Positions 1-8,973 are shown, numbered from the stretch's first letter. The stretch is 64,000 nt of DNA from Bacillota bacterium (GCA_023429995.1 JAEZCE010000087.1:1-64000); one strand, 5' to 3'. The notes: generated by a model from the letters alone, not told the origin. Translations and numbers: made by a program.

Positions 1-267
1 CATTTCTCCCTTCCGTTTTTTCATTTCTCCCTTGGATGATTGCATTTCTCCAAACCTTTTTTCCGTTTCTCCCTTGGGTGATTGCATTTCTCCCTTCCGT
101 TTTTTCATTTCTCCCTTGGATGATTGCATTTCTCCAAACATTTTTTCCGTTTCTCCCTTGGGTGATTTCGTTTCTCCCTTCCGTTTTTTCATTTCTCCCT
201 TGGGTGATTTCGTTTCTCCCTTCCGTTTTTTCATTTCTCCCTTGGGTGATTGCATTTCTTCAAACAT
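1..267 (-). CDS. possible Lys/Glu-rich heptapeptide-repeat protein, partial
   Basis: The minus strand of the tandem array reads without stops as 7-residue units such as MKKRKGE, MQSPKGE, TKSPKGE and TEKMFGE, and it is still open at base 1. An ATG lies at 267; the frame stays open upstream to an ATG at 339, but that one sits inside a terminator hairpin. No good ribosome site precedes either ATG. The hydrophilic minus reading looks more protein-like than the hydrophobic plus-strand readings, yet the array may be a non-coding minisatellite. Confidence 0.25.
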   Translation of the reverse strand, partial: MFEEMQSPKGEMKKRKGETKSPKGEMKKRKGETKSPKGETEKMFGEMQSSKGEMKKRKGEMQSPKGETEKRFGEMQSSKGEMKKRKGEM

Positions 268-273
268 TTTTCC
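1..273. repeat. 21-bp tandem repeat array, 13 units, truncated by the window edge
   Basis: Thirteen head-to-tail units of 21 bp start CATTTCTCCC or CGTTTCTCCC and end in one of three variants (CTTCCGTTTTTT, CTTGGRTGATTK, AAACMTTTTTTC). Units 1-4 and 5-8 form a near-identical 84-bp higher-order repeat, and units 9-12 form two 42-bp repeats. Because 21 is a multiple of three, two plus-strand frames and at least one minus-strand frame stay open. It is not CRISPR, since there are no unique spacers. Confidence 0.95.
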
Positions 274-311
274 GGTCAAAAATTTCTTTCCAAAGACTAA
301 CGCAACGGTTG

Positions 312-347
312 AAAAAGGGATGCCTTTTTGATGGGGCATCCTTTTTT
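312..347 (+). terminator. rho-independent terminator
   Basis: The stem GGATGCC (318-324) pairs with GGCATCC (335-341), followed by six T. A-rich sequence on the other side could let it work for minus-strand transcripts too. Confidence 0.7.
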
Positions 348-660
348 ATCGCGGATTCAATTGGCGGGAATCAAAAAAAATCCCTCTGCAAAGAGGGTAT
401 CCATTAAAAAGGGAAAGCGTAATGAAAAAAAGTTTGTATCCTATATAAAATAAAGACGACCGCCGGTTTCCCGTTGGTCGCTTCATTACTCCCTCCCAGC
501 AACATTGCTGGATCTATTCTTTTAACTATTGTTTAAGTTCTGTTCTTCGAAAACAATTCCTGCTAAAATATAAAAATTTATCGATACGAATGGGACTGTC
601 CCAAAGTGTTTTTCTTCCGGATGCTTTTCGATATTTTTAAATTTACTGAATTCATTTTGG
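348..660. other. intergenic region with hairpins, no gene seen
   Basis: There is no convincing reading frame. CCCTC(tgcaaa)GAGGG near 380-400 and CGACC/GGTCG at 457-480 can form hairpins. The second has a T-rich flank on the minus strand and may terminate leftward transcription. Confidence 0.5.
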
Positions 661-690
661 TTGTACGATGAAATAAAAATTTGCTATAAT
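661..690 (+). promoter_or_regulatory. sigma-A type promoter for the small HTH gene
   Basis: TTGTAC (661-666), an 18-bp spacer and a perfect TATAAT (685-690). Transcription would start near 697, about 95 bases before the GTG at 792. Confidence 0.6.
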
Positions 691-791
691 AAATTCATAA
701 GACTTAACGAAAAGAGCGCGTTCGTCAGATCCCGATGGCCGTTTCCGGTATACGCCAATGACCTTCATGGCCTTAAAAAAATAAGAATGGA

Positions 792-1013
792 GTGAGCAGG
801 GTATTGTTTGGATTGGGTTTAGGTAATCAACAAGTCAAAAATCTAAGAAAAAATAAAGGGCTAACCGTAGCCGAGCTAGCCGGTCGTCTCAAAGTAGACA
901 GCCTCGAGATAAAACGAATCGATCAACTCCGGTTAAAAGATGTTCCGGAACCTTTAAAAAGCAAACTGATCCCCTTCTTCCGCGGCGATGCCTACGATAA
1001 AATCCCTTGGTAA
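792..1013 (+). CDS. small helix-turn-helix protein
   Basis: This 73-residue protein starts at GTG. Residues about 13-45 (QQVKNLRKNKGLTVAELAG and on) resemble the first helices of an XRE/Cro-type HTH. The C-terminal part ends in a conserved-looking PFFRGDAYDKIPW. It looks like a short conserved DNA-binding protein of Firmicutes. It has its own promoter at 661-690 and is followed by the methyltransferase gene after 86 bases. The target is unknown; the HTH assignment is from pattern only. Confidence 0.7.
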   Translation: MSRVLFGLGLGNQQVKNLRKNKGLTVAELAGRLKVDSLEIKRIDQLRLKDVPEPLKSKLIPFFRGDAYDKIPW

Positions 1014-1099
1014 TTTGGTAATATTGGCGCTTGGAACATTTATGTTTAATACGAAGCAAACGAGGTATAATGAAAGCAAACCATCAAGGAGATAGCGGG

Positions 1100-1729
1100 A
1101 TGAGCGAATTCTGGGAATCAAGTTTTATCGAAAACCAATTGATGTGGGGTTTTGAACCCTCGGATTCAGCAATCCTGGCCAAAGACTTTTTTCTGGAAAA
1201 GGATGTTAGCGAGATATTGATTCCCGGTATTGGCTATGGCAGAAACGCCAGGGTTTTTATGGACAACGGAATCAAGGTGACCGGGATTGAAATTTCCAAA
1301 ACAGCAATTGACTTGGCAAGCCAAAACGGGCTTGATATTCCTATTTTTCATGGCTCGGTAACGGATATGCCTTTTGATGACCGACTTTATGAGGGTATAT
1401 TTTGTTATGCCCTCATTCACTTATTGAATCGTCAAGAGAGAGCTAAGTTTATTCAAGATTGCTATCATCAGTTAAAGCCCAACGGATATATGATTTTTAC
1501 TACCATTTCCAAAGAAGCCCCCATGTTTGGCAAGGGTAAACAGCTTGGTAAAGACTATTTCGAGATCATGGAAGGGCTCAAAATGTTTTTTTATGCTGAG
1601 GACTCGGTCCAACAAGAATTTGGACAATACGGGCTGGTCGAAATTTCGAAAATTGTTGAGCCCCATAAGAATAGGGAAAACAAACCGCCGTTTCCATTTA
1701 TCATGGTAAAATGTAAAAAAGAACAATAA
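1100..1729 (+). CDS. class I SAM-dependent methyltransferase
   Basis: This 209-residue protein has a TehB/thiopurine methyltransferase-like layout: N-terminal FWESSFIENQLMWGFEPSDS, then the SAM-binding loop ILIPGIGYGRNARVF and the acidic GIEIS after strand 2. FHGSVTDMPF and FCYALIHLL correspond to motifs II-III. The ATG at 1100 is chosen because AAGGAG lies 8-10 bases upstream; a longer in-frame reading from 1031 lacks a ribosome site. A TATAAT at about 1065 could give it a separate promoter. The substrate cannot be read from sequence. Confidence 0.85.
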   Translation: MSEFWESSFIENQLMWGFEPSDSAILAKDFFLEKDVSEILIPGIGYGRNARVFMDNGIKVTGIEISKTAIDLASQNGLDIPIFHGSVTDMPFDDRLYEGIFCYALIHLLNRQERAKFIQDCYHQLKPNGYMIFTTISKEAPMFGKGKQLGKDYFEIMEGLKMFFYAEDSVQQEFGQYGLVEISKIVEPHKNRENKPPFPFIMVKCKKEQ

Positions 1730-2242
1730 ATGCATATTTCTGTATTTATTAATGGTTGATCCTATAGGTCCATTTTTATTCTCCCGCCGAGGCGCAGTGG
1801 CGCAGAGTTTAAAGAAAAAATCGCATTGAATCCGGTCCACTTAAATTTATCTTATCTTTTTCAAAATTGAATCCAGCCTACCAAAGGCCAAAATCCACTT
1901 TCATTTTGATTAGATTCATGAGTAATATTATCAGGTTATGCTTCCTCGGAGATGCCTATATAACCTAACCCCCACTTTTCTCGAAAGGAAAGCTCTTCCT
2001 CAATGAGGTTATTTAAAGCTGTTGTTTATGCGGAGAAGTAATCGTGACATCTATTGAGTTCGAAGCCATGATCTCTAAAAGCTTTTAGGCTTCGAAGGTA
2101 TCGGTTACTCTCCCACTGACATGCTTCTTTGAACTTACACCATTGAGGGAGAGTGAGAGAGAGGTTAATGACCAAATTTCCGACTTGCATTTTTTCTTTT
2201 TAATAAATTTTCCAAAAAAGTGCAAAACGCACAAAACATCAA
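1730..2242. other. intergenic region with possible decayed gene
   Basis: No intact gene is seen. On the minus strand, 2142 down to 2026 reads as a 38-codon stretch of protein-like composition (WCKFKEACQWESNRYL and on) ending in TAA, without a start codon. It may be the tail of a decayed gene or chance. The segment cgccgaggcgcagtggcgcagag near 1785-1807 resembles the intergenic CACAGAG-type repeats common in bacteria; similar words recur near 8930 and 9500. Confidence 0.3.
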
Positions 2243-2274
2243 CAAAAAACCCGCTCCAGGTCCGGCAGCGGGTT
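2243..2274 (-). terminator. terminator of the dehydratase gene
   Basis: AACCCGCT (2248-2255) pairs with AGCGGGTT (2267-2274), and the minus-strand transcript continues into a T tract. It lies about 20 bases after the dehydratase stop. Confidence 0.9.
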
Positions 2275-2293
2275 AATGTCTTCATTTCTTTTT

Positions 2294-4009
2294 TTATTTC
2301 ATATATCCGCCCATCATCGGAGAAACCGCATGTTCGGAAAAAATCTTCAGAACCCCGGAACGATACTTTGCTTCACGGGGTTTCCAATTTCCTTTCCGTT
2401 GTTCCAGGATTTCCTCCATTTCCCGCTCAGTCCGGGGTTGGCCTTGAATCCCGACAATCCGAAGTCTTCTGGCCGGAATATCGATTTCGATGAGATCATC
2501 TTCCTCTACCAAGGCAATGGGACCCCCTTCGGCCGCTTCCGGTGAAACATGGCCAATTGCAGGGCCTTTGGATGCGCCGGAGAATCGTCCGTCGGTAATT
2601 AAGGCAATCGATGCAGCCAGTTCCGGATCGGAAGAGATCGCTTCGGTAGTATAAAACATTTCCGGCATTCCGCTGCCTTTAGGTCCTTCATAGCGGATCA
2701 ATACGGCATCACCCGGCTGAATTTTACGTTTAATCACAGCCGCAATGGCATCTTCTTCGCAGTCGAAGGGTTTGGCTTTTAAAACAGCTTGAAACATTTC
2801 CTTCGGTACTGCGCTGTGTTTGACCACAGCCCCTCCCGGGGCGAGGTTTCCTTTCAGTATGGCGATGGCGCCGTTTTTACCGATTGGATTATCGAATGGC
2901 TGTATAACCTCGGTATACTTCATACCCAGTTTTTTGAGGTAAGTGTCGCATTTTTCATAAAAACCATTTTTCTTTAGATCTTGGAGGTTCTCGCCTAATG
3001 TTTTACCGGTAACCGTGATCACGTCCAGATTGAGCATACTTTTGATTTCTTCCATGATCCGGGGTACACCGCCGGCATAATAGAAATATTCAGCAGGCCA
3101 TTTTCCAGCCGGACGAATATTCAAAAGATAATGGGCATTGCGGTGGATTCTATCAAACATATCGGCGTCGATATCCAATCCAAACTCATGGGCGATTGCC
3201 GGAATATGTAATAACGTATTGGTTGACCCGGAAATTGCCGCATGAACCATTATCGCATTTTCAAAAGATTTCATGGTGACCATATCCCGGGGGTTTAATC
3301 CCAGGTACGCCAATTTAACTGTTTGTTGGCCCGCCTTTCTTGCCACATCATTTAAATCGCCACAAGTTGCGGGCATCAAGGCGCTACCGGGAAGCATCAA
3401 GCCAAGAGCTTCCCCCATTATCTGCATAGTCGATGCAGTTCCCATAAACGAACATGCTCCACAGGATGGACAGGCATGGTGTTTGTAATAGGTTAACTTT
3501 TCCTCGCTGATCTCTCCCCGTTGATACATCGCGCTATACATGCCGATCTGTTCCAGCGTTAAGAGATCGGGACCCGCTTGCATCACGCCGCCGGTCACTA
3601 AAATCGCCGGAATATTAACGCGTCCGATGGCCATTAGGTGAGCAGGCACTGCTTTATCACAACTCGAAATAAATACACCGGCATCAAACGGTGTGGCATT
3701 GGCGTGAATTTCAATCAGATTACAAATGGTATCCCGGGAAGCCAAAGAATAATTGATTCCATCATGTCCTTGCGCCATGCCGTCGCAAATATCCGTCGCA
3801 AAGTATCGCGATGCCTTACCTCCCTCCTGATAGACAGCTTCTGCGGCATCTTGAACCAGTTGCAAAAGATGGGCGCTACCTGGATGGCTATCTCCAAAAG
3901 TGCTTTCAATTAAAATTTGCGGTTTGGAAAGATCGGCTTCTTGCCATCCCATGCCCATCCGAAGCGGGTCCATTTCCGGAGCAATTTTGCGAATATCCTG
4001 GCTGATCAT
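2294..4009 (-). CDS. IlvD/Edd family dehydratase, probably sugar-acid dehydratase
   Basis: This 571-residue protein is of the Fe-S dehydratase family (dihydroxy-acid, 6-phosphogluconate and sugar-acid dehydratases). Cysteine motifs are visible in SSCDKAVPAH and CPSCGACSFMGTASTMQ, with DGRFSGASKGPAIGH near the C-terminus. The SFMGTASTM variant resembles arabinonate/xylonate dehydratases more than IlvD (GGMYTANTM). It stands alone with a GntR/FCD regulator upstream rather than with ilv genes, which also favours sugar-acid catabolism producing a 2-keto-3-deoxy acid. The ATG at 4009 is chosen for AAAGGAT 8 bases upstream; a longer in-frame start at 4123 has no ribosome site. Exact substrate unknown. 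Confidence 0.85.
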   Translation of the reverse strand: MISQDIRKIAPEMDPLRMGMGWQEADLSKPQILIESTFGDSHPGSAHLLQLVQDAAEAVYQEGGKASRYFATDICDGMAQGHDGINYSLASRDTICNLIEIHANATPFDAGVFISSCDKAVPAHLMAIGRVNIPAILVTGGVMQAGPDLLTLEQIGMYSAMYQRGEISEEKLTYYKHHACPSCGACSFMGTASTMQIMGEALGLMLPGSALMPATCGDLNDVARKAGQQTVKLAYLGLNPRDMVTMKSFENAIMVHAAISGSTNTLLHIPAIAHEFGLDIDADMFDRIHRNAHYLLNIRPAGKWPAEYFYYAGGVPRIMEEIKSMLNLDVITVTGKTLGENLQDLKKNGFYEKCDTYLKKLGMKYTEVIQPFDNPIGKNGAIAILKGNLAPGGAVVKHSAVPKEMFQAVLKAKPFDCEEDAIAAVIKRKIQPGDAVLIRYEGPKGSGMPEMFYTTEAISSDPELAASIALITDGRFSGASKGPAIGHVSPEAAEGGPIALVEEDDLIEIDIPARRLRIVGIQGQPRTEREMEEILEQRKGNWKPREAKYRSGVLKIFSEHAVSPMMGGYMK

Positions 4010-4255
4010 AGATGAATATCCTTTCTGGAGAAATTTTGTTATTCTTTCTAATAGAACCCACGAATACATTGGATAAACATGAATTGAATCCATAAGAAAA
4101 TAGATAATACCTCTTTGAGCCATTTGTATCCCGTGATTTGAATCGCGCCATTCTTAATTTTACTCAAACGCGCTTATTCAACAAGGATATTTAATAAATA
4201 TCTCTGTTTCAGAAATTTGATTTTCCATCCAAAGAGGTATGATGAATTTAATAAA

Positions 4256-4284
4256 ATTATACTTCATATTGAGCTATCAATCAA
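4256..4284 (-). promoter_or_regulatory. promoter of the dehydratase gene
   Basis: On the minus strand, TTGATT (4284-4279), a 17-bp spacer and TATAAT (4261-4256). It lies between the regulator stop and the dehydratase. The start near 4249 gives an untranslated leader of about 240 nt, unusually long; no riboswitch class was recognised in it. The regulator probably binds here, but no clear FadR-type operator stood out. Confidence 0.8.
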
Positions 4285-4296
4285 CATAACAGTATT

Positions 4297-5010
4297 TTAT
4301 TTTTCTTGTTCTATTTTAGAAATCATTAGCCGCTCACGTAAACGATCACGATTATATATCAGGTGTAAAAACATACCATCATAGGCTGCTGTCGCATCTT
4401 TTTCCTTAATCGCATTCAGGATGGCATGGTGCGTTTTCATTGTTTCGGCCGGTAAAGTCCCCCCGGTTTCTTTTACAAAAAGGTTGATCGCGCTATGGAG
4501 TATCGGTAAGAGATTGGGCATAATCAGGTTGCGGCTGCATTCGGCAATTTTACCATGAAACTCCGCATCTTTCTGAATGTGAGATTTACCAGCCAAAATA
4601 CATTCATCCACCGCATTACATAATTGTTCCAATTCTTCAATATCTTTTTCAGTGGCATGTTGGGCAGCCAATGCGGCAACTCTGGGCTCTATCCAAATTC
4701 GAAAATCCAGTAAGTCATCCATTAACTTCCGCTTATCCTTTATAAAAGTTAACCCCAACGGGTCGTCGGGCACCCCATTTTTATCGGATATAAAAATACC
4801 CGCTCCGTGACGTACTTCCAAAATATTATGGGAAGTCAGTATCCGCAATGCTTCCCGCAATGTACCGCGGCCAACTTCCAGCAGTCCTCCCAACTCCCGT
4901 TCGTTTGGAAGCTTATCGCCTTTTTTTAAGTCCTGGTTCATAATATATTGTATTAAACGTTCGGCGGTTTTTTCAATTAGTGGCCGGCTGTTATTATCTT
5001 GATCTTCCAT
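4297..5010 (-). CDS. GntR-family (FadR/FCD) transcriptional regulator
   Basis: This protein of about 237 residues has an N-terminal winged HTH (GDKLPNERELGGLLEVGRGTLREALRIL) and a C-terminal all-helical FCD domain (DFRIWIEPRVAALAA, then DAEFHGKIAECS and TMKTHHAILNAI) whose His/Asp residues normally hold a metal and an effector acid. AGGAGG precedes two possible ATGs, at 5016 (4-nt spacing) and 5010 (10-nt spacing). It lies just upstream of and co-directional with the sugar-acid-type dehydratase, so it likely represses that gene until a sugar acid is present. Confidence 0.88.
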   Translation of the reverse strand: MEDQDNNSRPLIEKTAERLIQYIMNQDLKKGDKLPNERELGGLLEVGRGTLREALRILTSHNILEVRHGAGIFISDKNGVPDDPLGLTFIKDKRKLMDDLLDFRIWIEPRVAALAAQHATEKDIEELEQLCNAVDECILAGKSHIQKDAEFHGKIAECSRNLIMPNLLPILHSAINLFVKETGGTLPAETMKTHHAILNAIKEKDATAAYDGMFLHLIYNRDRLRERLMISKIEQEK

Positions 5011-5218
5011 ACCCATAAAACCTCCTGTCAATTTCGTGACGATAAAAAAGTATTCGGATCGTTAGCTACAAAATCATTTTACTACACTATTTGGAGTTAT
5101 TATTGGATTAATCGGTGTGACAATGTTAATTGCGCCTCAGATTGGTGATGAGAGCTTATACCCTAATGAAAAAAACTCAATGTAACACTCTGCACGGAGC
5201 CAAGAATTTGATTGTGCC

Positions 5219-5962
5219 TTATAGTGATGATTTTTCTGCCTTTATGAATAAAAACTGCGGCTTTTTAGTTAATTTATCATATTCGTAAGGTTGTTCTATT
5301 TTAAATTGTTGTATTGGCATAGGTTCTAATAATTTTTTTATGACAAACCCTGCATCTATTACCGATGTTATAATTTTACTTAAAGGTCTTCGATAAAATT
5401 GTAATTTTACTTTTCCATTATTAGTATCCCATTCGTCATTCAATAATTCCGTTTGAAAATAGTTATCTCGTTTAAATACCGTAAAGTCCATGAAAGGATG
5501 ATGAACAGAAAATACAAGCTGTCCCTCTGTTTTTAGGATTCTGTTAAATTCCCCCATCACAACATCCCAATTTTTGAGATAATGAAGTGTCAAAGAGGAT
5601 AAGACGATATCTATCGATGCATTATCAATAAAGTTTAATGGCTCATTTAAATCAGCTCTAATAACTTCTGCCATACTTCCAACCCTTTTTTTGGTCATCT
5701 CTATCATGCGAGGGCTAAAATCTATTGCAATTACACTTGCGCCATTTTCTAATAGCCATTTAGTATACCAACCTGCCGCACAGCCTGCATCGACAACTTT
5801 CTTCCCTTTAACATCGGAAAGTAACGATAAAGTTGCAGGTCTTTCATAGTAGGCATTATATGGCTTTTGATCTACATATTCAAAATAATATTCAGCCATT
5901 TCTTCATAAGAATTAAATGAGACAGACTCCTTGTTCATCGCAGGTATTCGTGAATTATTCAA
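5219..5962 (-). CDS. class I SAM-dependent methyltransferase
   Basis: This 247-residue protein is of the UbiE/COQ5-like Methyltransf_11 type. Motif I is VVDAGCAAGWYTKWLLENG, with acidic AIDFS, then RADLNEPL and the post-motif SSLTLHYLKNW. The start is TTG at 5962, six bases after GGAGGG, which decides against internal ATGs. It is a single gene with no obvious operon partner, and its substrate is unknown. Confidence 0.85.
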   Translation of the reverse strand: MNNSRIPAMNKESVSFNSYEEMAEYYFEYVDQKPYNAYYERPATLSLLSDVKGKKVVDAGCAAGWYTKWLLENGASVIAIDFSPRMIEMTKKRVGSMAEVIRADLNEPLNFIDNASIDIVLSSLTLHYLKNWDVVMGEFNRILKTEGQLVFSVHHPFMDFTVFKRDNYFQTELLNDEWDTNNGKVKLQFYRRPLSKIITSVIDAGFVIKKLLEPMPIQQFKIEQPYEYDKLTKKPQFLFIKAEKSSL

Positions 5963-6326
5963 TATAATCCCTCCACATTAATATTATTGCACCAAAAATA
6001 GTTAACTTTAAAATAATCTCTATTACCGCGGGAACGAATCACTTCTTCCAGCAGATATTCCTCAAACCTACCGTACCTGATGCTTGTGTCCTTGACACTT
6101 GTTCAATTATTAAGATTACCTCTTCTATTTTATCATACGCTGGCTATGAAAAAATTTAACAAATGGGCCTATTATCTTAAGAACCTGAACGACCTTTTAC
6201 CTTTTCATTCCAATCCCCACATCCATGCCTTCGTCCCGCGCATTTTGACTGGCGTTTTCCCCTCTGTAATCATATATTGTTACTGAATATGAGGAAATCG
6301 TAAATGACAAATGGAGGTTGTTTGCA
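5963..6326. other. divergent intergenic region upstream of the encapsulin genes
   Basis: No reading frame with a ribosome site is seen. TTGACA at about 6092 and TTGACT near 6244 are possible -35 elements for the rightward encapsulin operon, but neither has a good -10 at 17 bp. An accgcggg word near 6026 recalls a T-box but lacks the surrounding structure. Confidence 0.4.
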
Positions 6327-7310
6327 GTGAACAAAAATGATGAACTGGCAACCCAAAGTTGCTTGGATATAAGATCAGCCGCCAACTTATCCCATACTAC
6401 CATGTCCGCCCCCATGATGGAAGGGATCTCTCCCCGCTGGTTGCTGACATTTCTTCCCTGGGTAGCGGTTGAAGCCGGGACCTATCGCACCAATGCCATT
6501 CGAAAGTCCGCCGATAGTCCTGAATGTAATGAATATGGAGAAAAATCCATTCGGGTATTATCTTGCCATCAGGGTCAACCTACATTACCCAATGCTTTTG
6601 CCGATTATGAAGAAAATCCAAAAGAATACCCGCTCAATATCATTCAAACCATTTTACGGATCCATACCCGGGTCGCCGATATTTATAATAATCCCCTGCA
6701 TCAGCTCAACGAGCAAATGCGTCTGACCGTTGAGGCCATGAAGGAACGCCAGGAATGGGAAATCATTAACAATCAAGAATTCGGCCTGTTTCATTCGGTG
6801 GCTCCCCAAATGCGGATCAAATCCAGAAGGGGGGTACCCACTCCCGATGATTTGGATGAACTCCTGGCTAAGGTATGGAAAAAACCGGCCTTCTTTTTAG
6901 CCCATCCGAAAGCGATTGCCGCTTTTGGCCGTGAATGTACCCTCAGAGGAGTGCCGCCCGTTGCCGTCAACCTATTTGGCTCGCCTTTCATTACCTGGCG
7001 GGGTGTACCCCTCGTTCCCTGCGATAAACTGTTGGTTGACGGCAAAGCCTGGACCCAGGCCGCCAGCGGTAAAACTTCAATCCTCTTGATGAGGGTGGGC
7101 GAAAGCGAACAAGGCGTTATCGGCATCCACCAACCCGGCATCCCGGACGAACAACATGCGCCCAGTTTGACTGTTAAATTTAGCGGCATTGATAGTCAAT
7201 CCATCGCTCATTACGTCTTGAGTCTCTATTTCTCAACCGCAGTATTAACCGGTGATGCTCTCGGCATGTTGGAAAATGTTGAGGTGGGTCATTATCATGA
7301 CGATGTGTAA
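6327..7310 (+). CDS. family 2A encapsulin shell protein (SrpI-like)
   Basis: This 327-residue HK97-fold shell protein should self-assemble into a protein nanocompartment. The N-terminal motif ISPRWLLTFLPWVAVEAG matches cyanobacterial SrpI-type family 2A encapsulins (established family knowledge), and the length fits. Start is GTG at 6327, nine bases after GGAGG; an in-frame TTG at 6318 touches the ribosome site. The 3' end overlaps the cysteine desulfurase gene by 14 bases. That pairing is diagnostic, because family 2A shells encapsulate a cysteine desulfurase through its disordered N-terminus. Confidence 0.92.
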   Translation: MNKNDELATQSCLDIRSAANLSHTTMSAPMMEGISPRWLLTFLPWVAVEAGTYRTNAIRKSADSPECNEYGEKSIRVLSCHQGQPTLPNAFADYEENPKEYPLNIIQTILRIHTRVADIYNNPLHQLNEQMRLTVEAMKERQEWEIINNQEFGLFHSVAPQMRIKSRRGVPTPDDLDELLAKVWKKPAFFLAHPKAIAAFGRECTLRGVPPVAVNLFGSPFITWRGVPLVPCDKLLVDGKAWTQAASGKTSILLMRVGESEQGVIGIHQPGIPDEQHAPSLTVKFSGIDSQSIAHYVLSLYFSTAVLTGDALGMLENVEVGHYHDDV

Positions 7311-8838
7311 TGTAACCGGGGAGCAACCCATCCGTGAAAATCAACAAACAGCGGCCAATATCTTAGATCCCGAGGTGATTGTTCATTGGGCCAATGATTT
7401 ATATCATGGCAAAACTCCGGAAACACCGAAAACCGAAAATTTCCAACCGTTGATACCGTCCGATTTATCAACCCAATCCCCGGAGAAGGCTCAATCCGCT
7501 TCATCCGATGCGGCCTCGGCCCGATTGATTTCGGAGCCTAATCCGGATTATTATTTTCTGCCGAAACCGCCCAAGGAGGAGAACGGGGAACCATCACCGG
7601 CTTCTTCCAATGAATCCACGGGAATTCAGGCATTACGCCAGGATTTCCCGATCTTCAATCAAAAAGTGAATGGGAAACCTTTGATTTGGTTTGACAATGC
7701 GGCAACTACTCAAAAACCTCAGGCTGTCATCGACAGTTTAAGCCAATTTTACGCCGGTTACAATTCCAACGTCCACCGGGCGACTCATACCTTGGCCAAA
7801 CAAGCGACCGCGGCCTATGAAACCGCCCGGGAAAAGGTCCAGAGGCGCCTGGGGGCATCTTCTCCGGAGGAAATCATTTTCTTGCGCGGAACGACGGAAG
7901 CCATCAACCTGGTTGCCCAGGCCTGGGGTAGGATGAATATTCATCCCGGCGATGAAATCCTCCTCTCCCAAATGGAGCACCATTCCAATATTGTGCCCTG
8001 GCAGATATTGCGGCAGGAAAAAAAAGCGGTCATCAAAGTCATTCCCATCAATGATCGGGGCGAGATTTTGCTGGATGAATATCAAAGGCTCTTCTCATTA
8101 CGCACCCGTATGGTGGCCATTACTCATGTATCCAACGTACTGGGGACCATCAATCCTCTGGCGGAAATGATTCAAATCGCCCATGCCAACCGGGCCTTAG
8201 TCCTGGTTGACGGCGCTCAGGGCGTTCCTCACTTGCCGGTGAATGTCAAAAGCCTGGACGCAGATTTTTACGTCTTTTCCGGACACAAAATATACGGCCC
8301 CACCGGTATTGGAGCTTTATACGGAAAAAAAGCCTTGCTGGAGTCCATGCCGCCCTGGCAAGGCGGGGGGAGCATGATTAAAAACGTTACTTTCAACCAT
8401 ACCCTTTATAACAACATCCCTTATAAATTTGAAGCCGGAACCGGAAATATCGCCGATGCAATCGGCTTAGGAGCCGCCATCGACTATCTTCAAAAAGTCG
8501 GCTCCCATCCAATCGAAGAGCACGAACGAAAATTAACCGGTTATGCGATGGAATCCCTGTTAAAAATCCCGGGCCTCTGCATCATCGGCGCCCCGCAAAA
8601 TAAAATTAGCGTTCTTTCATTCATCATGAGGAATTTCACACCGGATGAAGTGGCGCGCCACTTGGAAGGAGAAGGTATTGCCGTCCGCACAGGCCACCAT
8701 TGCGCCCAACCGACATTAGAAAGATATGGATTAACAGAAAGCATCCGGGTTTCTTTAGGCCTTTACAATACCAAGGAAGAGATCGATGCTTTATCCCAGG
8801 TATTGAAGAAATTAGCCAAACAGACAAGGACTTTTTGA
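7297..8838 (+). CDS. encapsulated cysteine desulfurase (SufS-type) with N-terminal cargo-loading extension
   Basis: This 513-residue PLP enzyme converts cysteine to alanine and an enzyme persulfide. Residues about 110-513 form the SufS/CsdA fold: DNAATTQKP, HRATHTLA, the PLP lysine in SGHKIYGPTG (K331) and the catalytic cysteine in RTGHHCAQP (C469). The first about 105 residues are Pro/Ser/Glu-rich and disordered-looking, with short conserved-looking islands (ILDPEVIVHWANDLYHG, DYYFLPKPP), as expected for cargo-loading peptides. The ATG at 7297 follows GAGGTGG by 9 bases and overlaps the shell gene, implying translational coupling. No scaffold or SufU gene is nearby. Confidence 0.93.
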   Translation: MTMCNVTGEQPIRENQQTAANILDPEVIVHWANDLYHGKTPETPKTENFQPLIPSDLSTQSPEKAQSASSDAASARLISEPNPDYYFLPKPPKEENGEPSPASSNESTGIQALRQDFPIFNQKVNGKPLIWFDNAATTQKPQAVIDSLSQFYAGYNSNVHRATHTLAKQATAAYETAREKVQRRLGASSPEEIIFLRGTTEAINLVAQAWGRMNIHPGDEILLSQMEHHSNIVPWQILRQEKKAVIKVIPINDRGEILLDEYQRLFSLRTRMVAITHVSNVLGTINPLAEMIQIAHANRALVLVDGAQGVPHLPVNVKSLDADFYVFSGHKIYGPTGIGALYGKKALLESMPPWQGGGSMIKNVTFNHTLYNNIPYKFEAGTGNIADAIGLGAAIDYLQKVGSHPIEEHERKLTGYAMESLLKIPGLCIIGAPQNKISVLSFIMRNFTPDEVARHLEGEGIAVRTGHHCAQPTLERYGLTESIRVSLGLYNTKEEIDALSQVLKKLAKQTRTF

Positions 8839-8925
8839 GGTTCCAATTTCTTGTGAACGCGCCAATATTCGTTTCCAAACCATGGCAAGGGAAAGGACGA
8901 ACATCGGTATTAACCTCAGTGAAAT

Positions 8926-8966
8926 CTGTGTCTCTGCGGCCAATTCAAACGGAAACGGAGACACAG
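8926..8966. repeat. intergenic inverted repeat with CACAGAG-type sequence
   Basis: CTGTGTCTC (8926-8934) and GAGACACAG (8958-8966) form a perfect 9-bp stem between two converging genes. The sequence resembles the dispersed ctctgtgtctctgcgg intergenic elements seen in many genomes. It has no T tract, so it is not a classical terminator. Confidence 0.6.
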
Positions 8967-8973
8967 AAATAAC

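Noticed and set aside
1..273. CRISPR array
   Set aside because: Units are contiguous 21-mers without unique spacers, and no cas genes are present.
6000..6060. T-box-like word ttaccgcgggaac upstream of the encapsulin operon
   Set aside because: No specifier stem, no antiterminator partner and no aminoacyl-tRNA or amino acid gene follow; a chance match.
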